Shown: positions 6,807 through 13,883, counted from the first letter of the stretch. The stretch is 64,000 nt of DNA from Prochlorococcus sp. AG-347-B23 (GCA_003281715.1 QCBE01000005.1:1-64000), one strand, 5' to 3'. Program-made: numbers and translations. Notes: a model not told the origin generated them from the sequence alone.

Positions 6807-7730
6807 ATGAAGTTTTTAAAATCAATCCTCACAACAAATCTCACTAAATCTCTCAATTATTTACTTTTAGGATCTGCCTTATTAGGATTATCAACATTTT
6901 CCAAACATGCTGAAGCTAGTACCCCTCCTAAGTGCACTTCAAACCTCGCCTTAGGTCCAAAAGATAGTTCAGGAAAATACCAAAGAAGTCCAGGAGATGT
7001 AGCTGGTTCTCTTAATTTTTGCACCCATACTCCAGATAGATTTGAAATAACAATTTATGAATTAGGCCTATGTGAAGATCCTCCATTCACTTCATCAAGT
7101 AAGCTTTTCAATAGAAGTACAGGCAATTGTACTATTACAATGTCTAGTTCAGGATCTGTCGCAGATATTGCTAGTGCCACTGTTTCTCTCCCCGCAATGG
7201 GTGGAAGGCCACCAAGTGCCGAATATCAATATGCCTATATCATTATTAAAAATGAATTTGGATTAAAAGGTAGTCTAAAAATGGATAATGGAGCAGGAGG
7301 AGTGTTTGAGTATTGCTCTGATAGTGATGGGGTTTCAACAGGTCAAGCGACTAGTTGCACAGCTCAGAATCATACTGAGGAACTTGATGATTTTGGAGAT
7401 TCTGATGAGGATCCAGAGAATCAAGAATTAGGTTATAGAGATTTCTTCCCTACTTCAGGCGACTGGGAAGACATGGGAGGAGGTGACGGAGTTTCTGCAC
7501 TTCTCGTTAAAGATGATTTATCACAAGCGGGGGATAGATCTGCAACAAGAAAATTAATTGGGCTCTTTAAGTCGGATTCTAATAATAAGGTTAAAATCAC
7601 GGACTCAACGAATGGATTGGAAATGCAATTAACAGTAACAGATATAGGTTACGGTATCGCATTCGACGGTAATGGCGAGCCAGAAGATTTCGGATCAATG
7701 CCTTTCAAACCTATTTTTACCACTTTTTAA
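6807..7730 (+). CDS. Secreted partner of the barrel protein, copy 1
   Basis: 307 aa. Signal peptide to about residue 38 (..SKHAEAS). The mature protein has paired cysteines and is predicted beta-rich. It shares with copy 2 (15112): EITIY.LG.C, a RPP motif, ITD.TNGLE.Q and a C-terminal FxPxFxTF. No known domain recognised. Its position behind a passenger-less inverse-autotransporter barrel in both copies suggests it is the surface-exposed component. Confidence 0.65.
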   Translation: MKFLKSILTTNLTKSLNYLLLGSALLGLSTFSKHAEASTPPKCTSNLALGPKDSSGKYQRSPGDVAGSLNFCTHTPDRFEITIYELGLCEDPPFTSSSKLFNRSTGNCTITMSSSGSVADIASATVSLPAMGGRPPSAEYQYAYIIIKNEFGLKGSLKMDNGAGGVFEYCSDSDGVSTGQATSCTAQNHTEELDDFGDSDEDPENQELGYRDFFPTSGDWEDMGGGDGVSALLVKDDLSQAGDRSATRKLIGLFKSDSNNKVKITDSTNGLEMQLTVTDIGYGIAFDGNGEPEDFGSMPFKPIFTTF

Positions 7731-7764
7731 TTAGCTGAATATCATTAAATGTAAATAATTAAAG

Positions 7765-8028
7765 ATGAAACCAAAATCATTGCATTTGGAAGCTTATACG
7801 ATTTACGAAACAGCTAAAAGACTAGGCTATAAAAGCACTAAAACAATCTATCGACTTCTCAAAAGAGATTTATTAGAAGACTATATTTATTTAGAAAGAT
7901 CTAGAAGAGTTTATCTAGTATTAGAGCCGCAAAATCTTCCATCTTTAGGGGGAAAATTAGGGAAAATAACCTCCTTTTTAGAGGGTTTTCTTATGGTTTT
8001 CCCTAGACTTTATAAAAAATTTAATTGA
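7765..8028 (+). CDS. Excisionase-like helix-turn-helix protein
   Basis: 87 aa. Residues ~10-55 (YETAKRLGYKSTKTIYRLL, then RRVYLVL) look like the MerR/HTH_17 fold used by excisionases and small phage regulators. The C-terminal third lacks similarity to that family, and its DNA carries GGGAAAAT/GGTTTTC repeats resembling arm sites, so the reading frame may have run into an attachment-type sequence. Probably the directionality factor of a former mobile element. No integrase neighbours it. Confidence 0.55.
   Translation: MKPKSLHLEAYTIYETAKRLGYKSTKTIYRLLKRDLLEDYIYLERSRRVYLVLEPQNLPSLGGKLGKITSFLEGFLMVFPRLYKKFN
7950..8005. repeat. Direct and inverted GGGAAAAT/GGTTTTC repeats
   Basis: GGGAAAATTA then GGGAAAATAA (period 10), followed by GGTTTTCTTAT and GGTTTTCCCTA (period 11) as the near-inverse word. 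They lie within the 3' end of the excisionase-like ORF. Candidate recombinase or excisionase sites. Confidence 0.45.
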
Positions 8029-8092
8029 ATTTTTTAGGATGTAAGCCTACTTCATTTAGATAAATAGAGTTGGTTGCTATCCTTATTAGTAG

Positions 8093-8434
8093 ATGGCTAT
8101 TAAATATTCATATTTAATGTTGCGACTTCTCCCTATACCTTTCTTCATTTGCGTCTATATATTCTCTTACTGGAGATGTAGAAAAAATATTGCTGCTAGT
8201 GATAAGCAACTAAAACCATGCATTGATTGGGCATATTTAAAAAATTTACCTCTTCCTCCCAAACCTTCATTCGTCGAGTTTTATATTGTTTATGTTTCTT
8301 CTTTTTTTAAATTTCCCTTTGGGATAATTATTCAAAAACTTCCTTTCGCAAAGAAAGTAAGATACTACGAAAAAGAAATGAAATTAATATTTGACAAATG
8401 GAATCTAGAAAAAATTAAAAAGATAATTAACTAA
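8093..8434 (+). CDS. Small membrane-associated protein, unknown
   Basis: 113 aa. One strong membrane segment near residues 8-27 (LRLLPIPFFICVYIF), basic segments, a hydrophobic patch near residues 55-80, and a basic C-terminal helix. No family recognised. Cargo of module 3. Confidence 0.45.
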   Translation: MAIKYSYLMLRLLPIPFFICVYIFSYWRCRKNIAASDKQLKPCIDWAYLKNLPLPPKPSFVEFYIVYVSSFFKFPFGIIIQKLPFAKKVRYYEKEMKLIFDKWNLEKIKKIIN

Positions 8435-8435
8435 T

Positions 8436-8549
8436 TTATTGATATGTTTGCAGTAAAGATATATAAATTCCTAATAATACAAATATTGCTACACCTATTC
8501 CCATAACTAAAGTTGGTTGATTATTCCAAAGATTAGTTAAAAATTCCAT
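8436..8549 (-). CDS. 37-aa single-span membrane protein
   Basis: Below the ORF-track cutoff. MEFLTNLWNNQ is followed by a 19-residue hydrophobic helix (VMGIGVAIFVLLGIYI) and a short tail. Size and layout resemble small photosystem or Ndh subunits, but no specific match. Lies 8 bp after the 41-aa gene on the same strand. Confidence 0.45.
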   Translation of the reverse strand: MEFLTNLWNNQPTLVMGIGVAIFVLLGIYISLLQTYQ

Positions 8550-8557
8550 TGGGAAAT

Positions 8558-8683
8558 TTAAACTTTTTTGGCTCTATTAGCTCTATTCATTACTTTTCTA
8601 AAAATATTATTTTTAATTGATAAATCAGAAATACAATAAAGAGCTAAAAACAAAACTAACTTTGCAAAAAATGAGATTTGCAT
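8558..8683 (-). CDS. 41-aa single-span membrane protein
   Basis: MQISFFAKLVLFLALYCIS followed by a basic tail ending in NRAKKV. One hydrophobic helix at the N-terminus. Upstream partner of the 37-aa gene. Unknown function. Confidence 0.35.
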   Translation of the reverse strand: MQISFFAKLVLFLALYCISDLSIKNNIFRKVMNRANRAKKV

Positions 8684-8957
8684 AATAAAAATAACTCTAC
8701 ACTCATAAAAGCAAATTTCATTAAAACTGCCAATTTTTTAGAAGATTTTATTAGGAGGTATTTTTAATAATTAAAAGTCGATTTAAAATAAGGGACAATA
8801 AGCTAAATGGTCCAATTCTGCTTAACGGTGATTTTCTTGCTTTTTTCTTATGTCTTAGTGAGTATGCGTATATAGGCTCTAATTTGCTTTAAATATTTCT
8901 ATTACTGGCTTATTTTGGCTTATTTCCCTCTAAAAAGTCACATGGGGGTTGACGATT

Positions 8958-9071
8958 ATGGAAATTCCAGAAGAAATTATGAAAGGAATCAGAGAAAGCC
9001 GATACGATCAAGAACTTTTATGTACCTACATAAGAGATCTATTAGACAGCGATAAAGAATATAATGATTAA
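8958..9071 (+). pseudogene. Truncated second copy of the 3308 gene with its upstream array
   Basis: 37 aa, MEIPEEIMKGIRESRYD.., clearly related to the first ~35 residues of the 3308 product, then an early stop. The upstream 130 bp (from about 8828) matches 3177-3307, including the iteron-like words, GTATGCGTATATAGG and GGGGTTGACGATTATG. A partial duplication between modules 2 and 3. Confidence 0.7.
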
Positions 9072-9476
9072 CTTTCCAATGTTTTGTAGAAGGTTTATTA
9101 ATACCTTTACTAGGTCTGTCTAGGTGTATTTGTTGTTTATAAGAGATCGAAGAGAAAGAAAAGAAAGTTTCATGCACCTCCAACCCATCAACTACCTAAT
9201 TAAGTGGAGGGAAAAGGCTTTAATGTAACTCAGGGATTAGCTTTACTATTATTGAAGCCTTTAGATTTACCTGCGAACCTAGTCCTTAAATTAATTATTT
9301 TTATAAAAGACCAAAAAAAAGATATTGGTTATTAAACAAGAAACCCTTCCAGAAATTCCAACTACTGAAAGGGTTATTAAATCGACTCGCAAACTATATT
9401 GAATCAATCTATGTCTTGCAGCAAACGTAGAGTGTGCTGACGAGGTTTCGCCTCAATTAATTTATAGCAAAAATTT
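9072..9476. other. 405-bp intergenic stretch, no convincing gene
   Basis: Only a 64-aa antisense ORF (8989-9183) without recognisable features. It holds an inverted repeat AACCCTT..AAGGGTT near 9340-9395 and a short GCGAGG-type hairpin near 9440 (GACGAGGTTTCGCCTC). Looks like decayed sequence. Confidence 0.4.
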
Positions 9477-9692
9477 TTAAACTCCCGCTACATTTCTTTC
9501 CGCTTGTCTTTTTTTTAGAATTGAATAAGCTTGTGAAGCCCATTTTCGAGAAATATCAAATTCAGTATCTAACTTCTCTCTAAGTAATTTGCCAATTGCA
9601 AAAACTTCTACGAAGCCTAGATAAATTATTACCAGTATCTTAGTTATGTTTACTGCACCGGTTACTATCTTTTCAATTCTTTGATCTTGCAT
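9477..9692 (-). CDS. Small membrane protein, unknown
   Basis: 71 aa. One membrane helix (ITKILVIIYLGFVEVFAIG) and a charged, helical C-terminus (SQAYSILKKRQAER). No family recognised. Confidence 0.5.
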   Translation of the reverse strand: MQDQRIEKIVTGAVNITKILVIIYLGFVEVFAIGKLLREKLDTEFDISRKWASQAYSILKKRQAERNVAGV

Positions 9693-9804
9693 TTGAACTT
9701 AATCGAGTCCACTAAAATTACCAGTTGTAAGAAATTATGCAAATGTTTTTTCAAATTAAAAATAACTTCTAAATATGGAGGACCTTATTAAAGATATTTT
9801 TAAT

Positions 9805-9848
9805 GATTGACAGTCAATCTAAACTTAGAGGGATAAAACCCTTTTTTT
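9805..9848 (+). promoter_or_regulatory. Palindrome plus hairpin/T-run leader of the 9849 gene
   Basis: GATTGACAGTCAATC (7-bp arms, 1-nt centre), then AGAGGGATAAAACCC and TTTTTTT running straight into ATG. Almost the same as the leader at 4764. Either an attenuator-like hairpin or a promoter with an operator-like palindrome over the -35 box. Confidence 0.5.
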
Positions 9849-10238
9849 ATGACAGATAAAGAAACAATTGAATCGATGTTGCACAATTTAGCAACACCTC
9901 AGAATATGGGCTCATTTTTTGTAAATAATGCCACTTCAGATTTTTTATTCATCAGACCTAGTGGTAATCCAATAAGTGCAAAGGGATTCGAGGAAATGAT
10001 GAGTTCTGGAGATGTCGTTCAGGAAAAAGCAGAAATTACAAAAATTCATAAGTTTGAATTTCTTTCTGCCGATGTAGCAATGTGTGTTTTTACTCTTGGA
10101 GCAAAATTCTCTTACAAGGGGACTCCTAATGATGATTTGCCAACTGTAACTTCTATCTTTAAAAAGATTAATGGGATTTGGAAAATCCATTGGATGCAAA
10201 GATCAACAGGAGATTCAGATTTGTCTTTATGGGATTAG
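9849..10238 (+). CDS. NTF2-like (SnoaL/DUF4440-type) protein
   Basis: 129 aa. N-terminal helices (KETIESMLHNLATPQ), then an NTF2-like curved sheet: FIRPSGNPISAKGFEEMM, ITKIHKFEFLSADVAMCVF, and VTSIFKKINGIWKIHWMQRS as the typical final strands. Ligand or reaction cannot be inferred. The start codon abuts the T-run of the leader. Confidence 0.65.
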   Translation: MTDKETIESMLHNLATPQNMGSFFVNNATSDFLFIRPSGNPISAKGFEEMMSSGDVVQEKAEITKIHKFEFLSADVAMCVFTLGAKFSYKGTPNDDLPTVTSIFKKINGIWKIHWMQRSTGDSDLSLWD

Positions 10239-10259
10239 CAAGTAATTAATAGTCAGAAT

Positions 10260-10349
10260 ATGTACGGAATAGCAATTACTTATGCGGTTGCTAATTTGTT
10301 ATTACTAATTTTTTTGTATATTTTAACCTTCAAGATGACCTCTAAATAA
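10260..10349 (+). CDS. 29-aa single-span membrane peptide
   Basis: MYGIAITYAVANLLLLIF.. one hydrophobic helix, 21 bp after the NTF2-like gene. Too short to assign; low confidence. Confidence 0.3.
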   Translation: MYGIAITYAVANLLLLIFLYILTFKMTSK

Positions 10350-10488
10350 TGGAACGGTTACTAATTAAACCTCATTAAATTCTCAATTAGAAAGACTATA
10401 TAGGTTCTTGTTAGTGGTCAAAGGGAGTGATTTCAGGCCCTAAATTCTTAATAGATATAACCTCTATCATATAGGCTGACTTATAAAA

Positions 10489-10530
10489 CCTGTTGGAGCA
10501 TTAGGCCACCTTGGGAAAAATTGGGAAAAA
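10489..10530. repeat. Possible decayed tRNA fragment with TTGGGAAAAA repeats
   Basis: TTGGAGCATTAGGCC resembles TTGGGAGCACTAGGTCG of the tRNA-Pro fragments. It is followed at once by TTGGGAAAAA twice (10511-10530, period 10). A possible eighth, eroded attachment site inside module 3. Confidence 0.4.
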
Positions 10531-10626
10531 TAAATTACTTTGCTATGAATTGTTTTTAAATACCTTATAAAACTTTTTATGTATTCATAACTTGTTTTGC
10601 CACCTTCTAAACGATAAAAGAAATAT
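10531..10626. other. Gap before the basic membrane protein, nothing recognised
   Basis: AT-rich, without a convincing ORF. The region between 10350 and 10490 likewise holds no gene I can support. Confidence 0.4.
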
Positions 10627-11070
10627 ATGCGCATATTCCTTAAGAAGTTTGTTAAAAAAAGAACTAAAGGATTATCTCAGAATAGTATTAATGGAAGAAA
10701 AAATCCAACTAGAAAAAAAGTTCATTCCAAATCTAGAAAAATAATAAAAAGAAAAAATAATTATTCCTTTTCTTCATCTATTTTTTCATCATTTATTATT
10801 TTTGCTGGTTTCATAAGCCTTTCAATCACAATATTTTTTCTTATCAGACAATTACAACCAGTGATCAGAAATGAAAAATTGAAATTCTTATGTACTTATC
10901 AACTTGGTGATAAAAAAAGTCAAAGCTATAAAGAATCAAAATTAGAATTAGAAAAGCTTGTTGGAGATAGTAATAAGTATTGCAAGAATTTTCTTCTTCC
11001 AAAAGAAAAGACCAAAAAAGGATTTAGATTATTCCCAATTATGAGGAATATTCTTTTTAGATTTATTTAG
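10627..11070 (+). CDS. Basic membrane-anchored protein, unknown
   Basis: 147 aa. The first ~50 residues are very rich in Lys/Arg. A membrane helix follows (about residues 55-80, IFAGFISLSITIFFLI), then a ~65-residue domain with two cysteines (FLCTYQLG, KYCKNF). Ends 10 bp before tRNA fragment 4. No known family. Confidence 0.5.
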   Translation: MRIFLKKFVKKRTKGLSQNSINGRKNPTRKKVHSKSRKIIKRKNNYSFSSSIFSSFIIFAGFISLSITIFFLIRQLQPVIRNEKLKFLCTYQLGDKKSQSYKESKLELEKLVGDSNKYCKNFLLPKEKTKKGFRLFPIMRNILFRFI

Positions 11071-11080
11071 TATTTCCGCA

Positions 11081-11127
11081 AGTGCTTTGGGAGCACTAAG
11101 TAGCAGGTTCGAATCCTGTCGCCCCGA
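11081..11127 (+). repeat. tRNA-Pro 3'-end fragment 4 (att-like)
   Basis: AGTGCTTTGGGAGCACT followed by AAGTAGCAGGTTCGAATCC and TGTCGCCCCGA, nearly complete. Bounds modules 3 and 4. Confidence 0.85.
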
Positions 11128-11147
11128 CTCTATTAATCGAAGTTATA

Positions 11148-11173
11148 GACAGATTTCCCAGCCTGTCTTTTTT
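11148..11173 (+). terminator. Hairpin plus T-run after tRNA fragment 4
   Basis: GACAG..CTGTC with a loop containing TTCCCAGC, then TTTTTT. Equivalent in position to the hairpins after fragments 1 and 5. Confidence 0.6.
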
Positions 11174-11183
11174 ATTATTTAAA

Positions 11184-11225
11184 TTTTGTCCTCAATGATT
11201 GCTGACAAATTGCGGACAAAAGATG
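11184..11225. repeat. Direct repeats GACAAATTGCG, period 11, plus inverted copy
   Basis: TTTTGTCC (11184-11191) is the inverse of GGACAAAA. GACAAATTGCG (11204-11214) is followed by GACAAAAGATG. A related TTGCGAACAAATA word lies near the other end of module 4 (about 13640). Confidence 0.5.
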
Positions 11226-11226
11226 C

Positions 11227-11640
11227 TTAATTGAAAGGGAAAGTATTCTTAGTAGGAGATATAAAAAACACTTCAAAAACAATTCCAGTCAAAGCAATAG
11301 GCAATACCCAAATAGCAATAAACCTATGATCAAAAAATCTTAAATGGTCTTCCCCTTTAAAAACACTTTTTAAAGAGGTGTACAAAGTTTCTGGTCTTTT
11401 ATAAGAAGGGCCATTTTTAATTGGAGAATATGGTTTTATAAATGCAGAGGAAGCTGCGAATTTTGCAATTTTTCTAATTAAATAAATAGGTAATACCCAT
11501 AGGGCTACATATCTTCCACCTAACCACTGTCTCGCATTAGGGAGAGCGTAGTCTTTAATAGATTTATTCTCTGGCATTCCAGATTCCAAATTCTTGTAAA
11601 TATTTTCAAATGTGGATTCTTTTTGTGATTTATTGATCAT
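11227..11640 (-). CDS. Two-span membrane protein with internal repeat
   Basis: 137 aa. Two hydrophobic helices share a motif: RYVALWVLPIYLIRKI (about residue 43) and RFIAIWVLPIALTGIV (about residue 106), so the protein may have arisen by internal duplication. The position among PSII-like small membrane proteins of module 4 is suggestive, but I recognise no family. Confidence 0.5.
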   Translation of the reverse strand: MINKSQKESTFENIYKNLESGMPENKSIKDYALPNARQWLGGRYVALWVLPIYLIRKIAKFAASSAFIKPYSPIKNGPSYKRPETLYTSLKSVFKGEDHLRFFDHRFIAIWVLPIALTGIVFEVFFISPTKNTFPFN

Positions 11641-11722
11641 TTATTTTTAAGAAAAAATTAACCTTAAAATAAAAATATTCCTAACTACTAAAATAACTAA
11701 AACGTAGTTAAGAATATTTTCG

Positions 11723-11778
11723 TTGGCTAGGTTCATAAAGACGGAATCTATACCGTTGCAGATTCGCCAAATATCTAC
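11723..11778. ncRNA. Possible structured RNA element A
   Basis: Outer arms TTGGC..GCCAA enclose AGGTTC and GACGG..CCGT and are followed by AATATCTAC. Same layout as element B at 11950. On the minus strand it would form part of the leader of the 11640-11227 gene. Strand and function are open. Confidence 0.35.
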
Positions 11779-11949
11779 ATATTCTTTATAAATAAAAAAC
11801 TCTTTTTTAAAAAGTAAATAATATACATAAGAAGGAATAATATTTAATAATTTAGAGTTTTAATTAAGAATTTAATTTAATATTCATGACTATTAAAAAA
11901 ATATTTAAACCTCATTTTCTAAGATTGCGAAAAAGAAAATGAGGTCAAA

Positions 11950-12013
11950 GGGAGGTTCTCATTACGAACCGCTTTATCAAAGCTAGCGGTTAGTAGATTG
12001 CCCTAATATCTAC
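11950..12013. ncRNA. Possible structured RNA element B
   Basis: GGG..CCC outer arms, GGTTC..GAACC hairpin and an inner CCGCT/AGCGG stem, ending in AATATCTAC as element A does. A 10-bp perfect inverted repeat CCTCATTTTC/GAAAATGAGG (11910-11944) lies beside it and could be a minus-strand terminator. Candidate riboswitch-like or small-RNA pair. Confidence 0.35.
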
Positions 12014-12096
12014 TTATATATTTATATAATGAGTTTTAAAATACAGGAAGCTTAATTTTATACAAGTAAGTGTTTAATATTTTATGTGATTATTTA

Positions 12097-12195
12097 TTAG
12101 GAAAAACTAATTAATGTACTTACTATAGTTATTGAAAGATAAAAAAATGCATAAAGAGAAACTGCAAAAAACAAATACTGTTCTATTGGAATCAT
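12097..12195 (-). CDS. 32-aa single-span membrane peptide
   Basis: MIPIEQYLFFAVSLYAFFYL.. one hydrophobic helix. Lies on the same strand as the PsbY-like genes upstream of it. Below the track cutoff. Unknown. Confidence 0.4.
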   Translation of the reverse strand: MIPIEQYLFFAVSLYAFFYLSITIVSTLISFS

Positions 12196-12230
12196 GAAAA
12201 TGTATTAATTAAAAGGTTAAGTAAATTTGA

Positions 12231-12419
12231 TTAATTTTTTGTCAAAAAGATATTCTCTAAAATATAACTTTGTTCTATTGATTCATTTTTAAGAGAAATA
12301 TTTTTTGGCAAATTATTATTCGTAGAATTAAAAGCACCCCATTTTTTTAGCCAAAATAATGTATAAAAAAATGCGATTAAAAATGGTGCTCCAACAATTA
12401 AAAATCTAATGTCCATCAA
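12231..12419 (-). CDS. PsbY-like small membrane protein
   Basis: 62 aa. N-terminus MDIRFLIVGAPFLIAFF with a TLFWLKKWGAF continuation parallels the N-terminus of the next upstream gene and the MD-R-LIV-P start of PsbY proteins. One membrane span, then a polar tail. Assignment to PsbY is by local resemblance only. Confidence 0.45.
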   Translation of the reverse strand: MMDIRFLIVGAPFLIAFFYTLFWLKKWGAFNSTNNNLPKNISLKNESIEQSYILENIFLTKN

Positions 12420-12428
12420 AATTTCCTA

Positions 12429-12725
12429 TTAATAAGTTTTAAACTGCATTGCCAATATTGCTCCAAGGAAGAAAACGGTTGGAATCCCTAGTGCATTGAC
12501 TGCAGCGGTTCTTACAGTAAATACTGGATAACCTTCTGCTGGTCTACCAGTATCAGGAATTAATGCTGAATCTTCCCATACTTGATAATTTTTAAAAGGA
12601 GCTACTCCCTTCTTTGGTAATCCTAGTGGTGTTAATCGAAATACATCCCACCTACCTAACCAAAAGACTGTGAATATCCATGAGAATATTATTGGTGTAA
12701 TAACAAGTAAAATCCTAAAATCCAT
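12429..12725 (-). CDS. PsbY-like/PsbF-like two-span protein without haem histidine
   Basis: 98 aa. Residues 1-25 ([14 protein letters not shown]..) resemble PsbY. Residues ~64-98 ([20 protein letters not shown], then [10 protein letters not shown]) align with cytochrome b559 beta (PsbF: YPIFTVRW.AVHTLAVP..FF.GAI.AMQF). The PsbF haem-ligating His is Asn here and the Trp before it is Thr, so haem binding as in b559 is unlikely. Nine bp upstream of the 62-aa PsbY-like gene. A PSII-associated role is inferred. Confidence 0.6.
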   Translation of the reverse strand: MDFRILLVITPIIFSWIFTVFWLGRWDVFRLTPLGLPKKGVAPFKNYQVWEDSALIPDTGRPAEGYPVFTVRTAAVNALGIPTVFFLGAILAMQFKTY

Positions 12726-12945
12726 TTCTAAAAGTAATAATAAATGTGATTATTATTTTGTCTTTTTTAGTTAAATAAATGATTAGATCATTAACTTATA
12801 TTTAAAGAAAAACTCCTTATAACATTGTTTCTAATCATTAGTAACATCATGAAATGATTAATTGATTTATTTAAAGTATATTTTTTTGGATTGCGATATT
12901 TAGATATTTATTTTGATGTAGATTTTAGTTAATTAAAGAACAAAT

Positions 12946-13314
12946 ATGGAAACCTTTAGATTCTTACTTTTCGGTTTTGCAGGAGTTAGTGTAGTTTTTT
13001 GGGTGGCAATAATAGCTTTGTGGCATGCATATATGTTTCCAAGATTCTTCAATGAAGAAAAAGGTTTAAATGCTGTTATCAATCAAGAAATAAAAGTTTC
13101 AACAGATCCAATTTTAGGCAGTTTGGTTAATAGCAATAATTTCAAAAATAGAGACAAATATTCAATGAAAAATTTGGTTATTGCAGACTTTTCATCAACA
13201 AGTAATAATTTCAAACTAAATAAACTCTACACAACAGTAATGATTGGAGTTACTTTTGCAAGTTTTATTTTTCTCACTTATGGATTAAGTAGTTCAATAA
13301 CAACGGTAAGTTAA
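12946..13314 (+). CDS. Two-span membrane protein, unknown
   Basis: 122 aa. Hydrophobic helices at residues ~5-28 (FLLFGFAGVSVVFWVAIIAL) and ~93-118 (VMIGVTFASFIFLTYGLS), joined by a polar loop. Followed without a gap by a 27-aa ORF. In module 4 among PSII-like small proteins, but no family match. Confidence 0.5.
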   Translation: METFRFLLFGFAGVSVVFWVAIIALWHAYMFPRFFNEEKGLNAVINQEIKVSTDPILGSLVNSNNFKNRDKYSMKNLVIADFSSTSNNFKLNKLYTTVMIGVTFASFIFLTYGLSSSITTVS

Positions 13315-13398
13315 ATGGAATCTATATATGTAATTGTTTTTATTACTTGCTTTGTTTATTTAATTTTTGACTCATTCAAAAATATAAATATTAAATAG
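13315..13398 (+). CDS. 27-aa hydrophobic peptide
   Basis: MESIYVIVFITCFVYLIFD.. one membrane helix. Its ATG directly follows the stop of the 122-aa gene, which favours a real, coupled micro-ORF. Confidence 0.35.
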   Translation: MESIYVIVFITCFVYLIFDSFKNINIK

Positions 13399-13402
13399 AT
13401 TG

Positions 13403-13564
13403 CTAATTTTTTTTGCCAGCTAATAAAATTTTTCTTCTTATATAAAAGAATACTAGTGTAGTAATTATCATTGCAGGTGGATGAAATGATATTGAGTTTA
13501 GATATTCGAAGTAATCAAATGATTCCAAATTTTTTGCTCGTAATTCCTCAAAACTATATTCCAT
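13403..13564 (-). CDS. 53-aa single-span membrane protein
   Basis: MEYSFEELRAKNLESFDYFEY, then a helix FHPPAMIITTLVFFYIRRK with a His-Pro-Pro at its start, ending in AGKKN. Convergent with the 27-aa ORF. Another possible small thylakoid protein of module 4. Confidence 0.45.
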   Translation of the reverse strand: MEYSFEELRAKNLESFDYFEYLNSISFHPPAMIITTLVFFYIRRKILLAGKKN

Positions 13565-13738
13565 CTCTCAAATTTTTATTGATTTAAATAGATCAATATC
13601 TTGTATAAAATGCTAGTCAATTTTTTCTTAACTAATATTTTGCGAACAAATATTACTTTATTAGTCACGACAAACTTCGCAGAACCAAGCAAATAATTAG
13701 ACATATCTTGAAAATTTAGTGCAGAACCATGTCTGTTA

Positions 13739-13785
13739 AGTGCTTTGGGAGCACTAAGTTGCAGGTTGGAATCCTGTCGCCCCGA
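13739..13785 (+). repeat. tRNA-Pro 3'-end fragment 5 (att-like)
   Basis: AGTGCTTTGGGAGCACT, then GGTTGGAATCC (one T-loop change) and TGTCGCCCCGA. The upstream sequence (ACGACAAACTTCGCAGAACC) parallels that before fragment 2. Left end of module 5. Confidence 0.85.
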
Positions 13786-13809
13786 CTCAATCAAAACCAA
13801 TCCATACTA

Positions 13810-13834
13810 GCAAGTTACACAGACTCGCTTTTTT
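13810..13834 (+). terminator. Hairpin plus T-run after tRNA fragment 5
   Basis: GCAAGT..ACTCGC, imperfect, followed by TTTTTT. Diverged version of the hairpin after fragment 1. Confidence 0.55.
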
Positions 13835-13845
13835 ATTGCTTTTAC

Positions 13846-13883
13846 TTGTTGGCTCATAGCGGCCAACAAATAGCCAACAAATA
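13846..13883. repeat. Direct repeats GCCAACAAATA, period 11, plus inverted copy
   Basis: TTGTTGGC (13846-13853), then GCCAACAAATA twice (13862-13872 and 13873-13883). Same arrangement as at 635-670, with a different word. Confidence 0.65.

Noticed and set aside
8989-9183. 64-aa minus-strand ORF
   Set aside because: Antisense to the truncated paralogue; no domain, poor composition.
11723-11778. Glutamine (glnA-type) riboswitch
   Set aside because: GTTCAT..GACGGAA is suggestive, but the remaining consensus (GGAAGTAGG, closing AAGGAACG) is missing.
13576-13800. 74-aa minus-strand ORF across tRNA fragment 5
   Set aside because: Its N-terminal half is the reverse complement of the tRNA fragment; a familiar spurious translation of tRNA ends.
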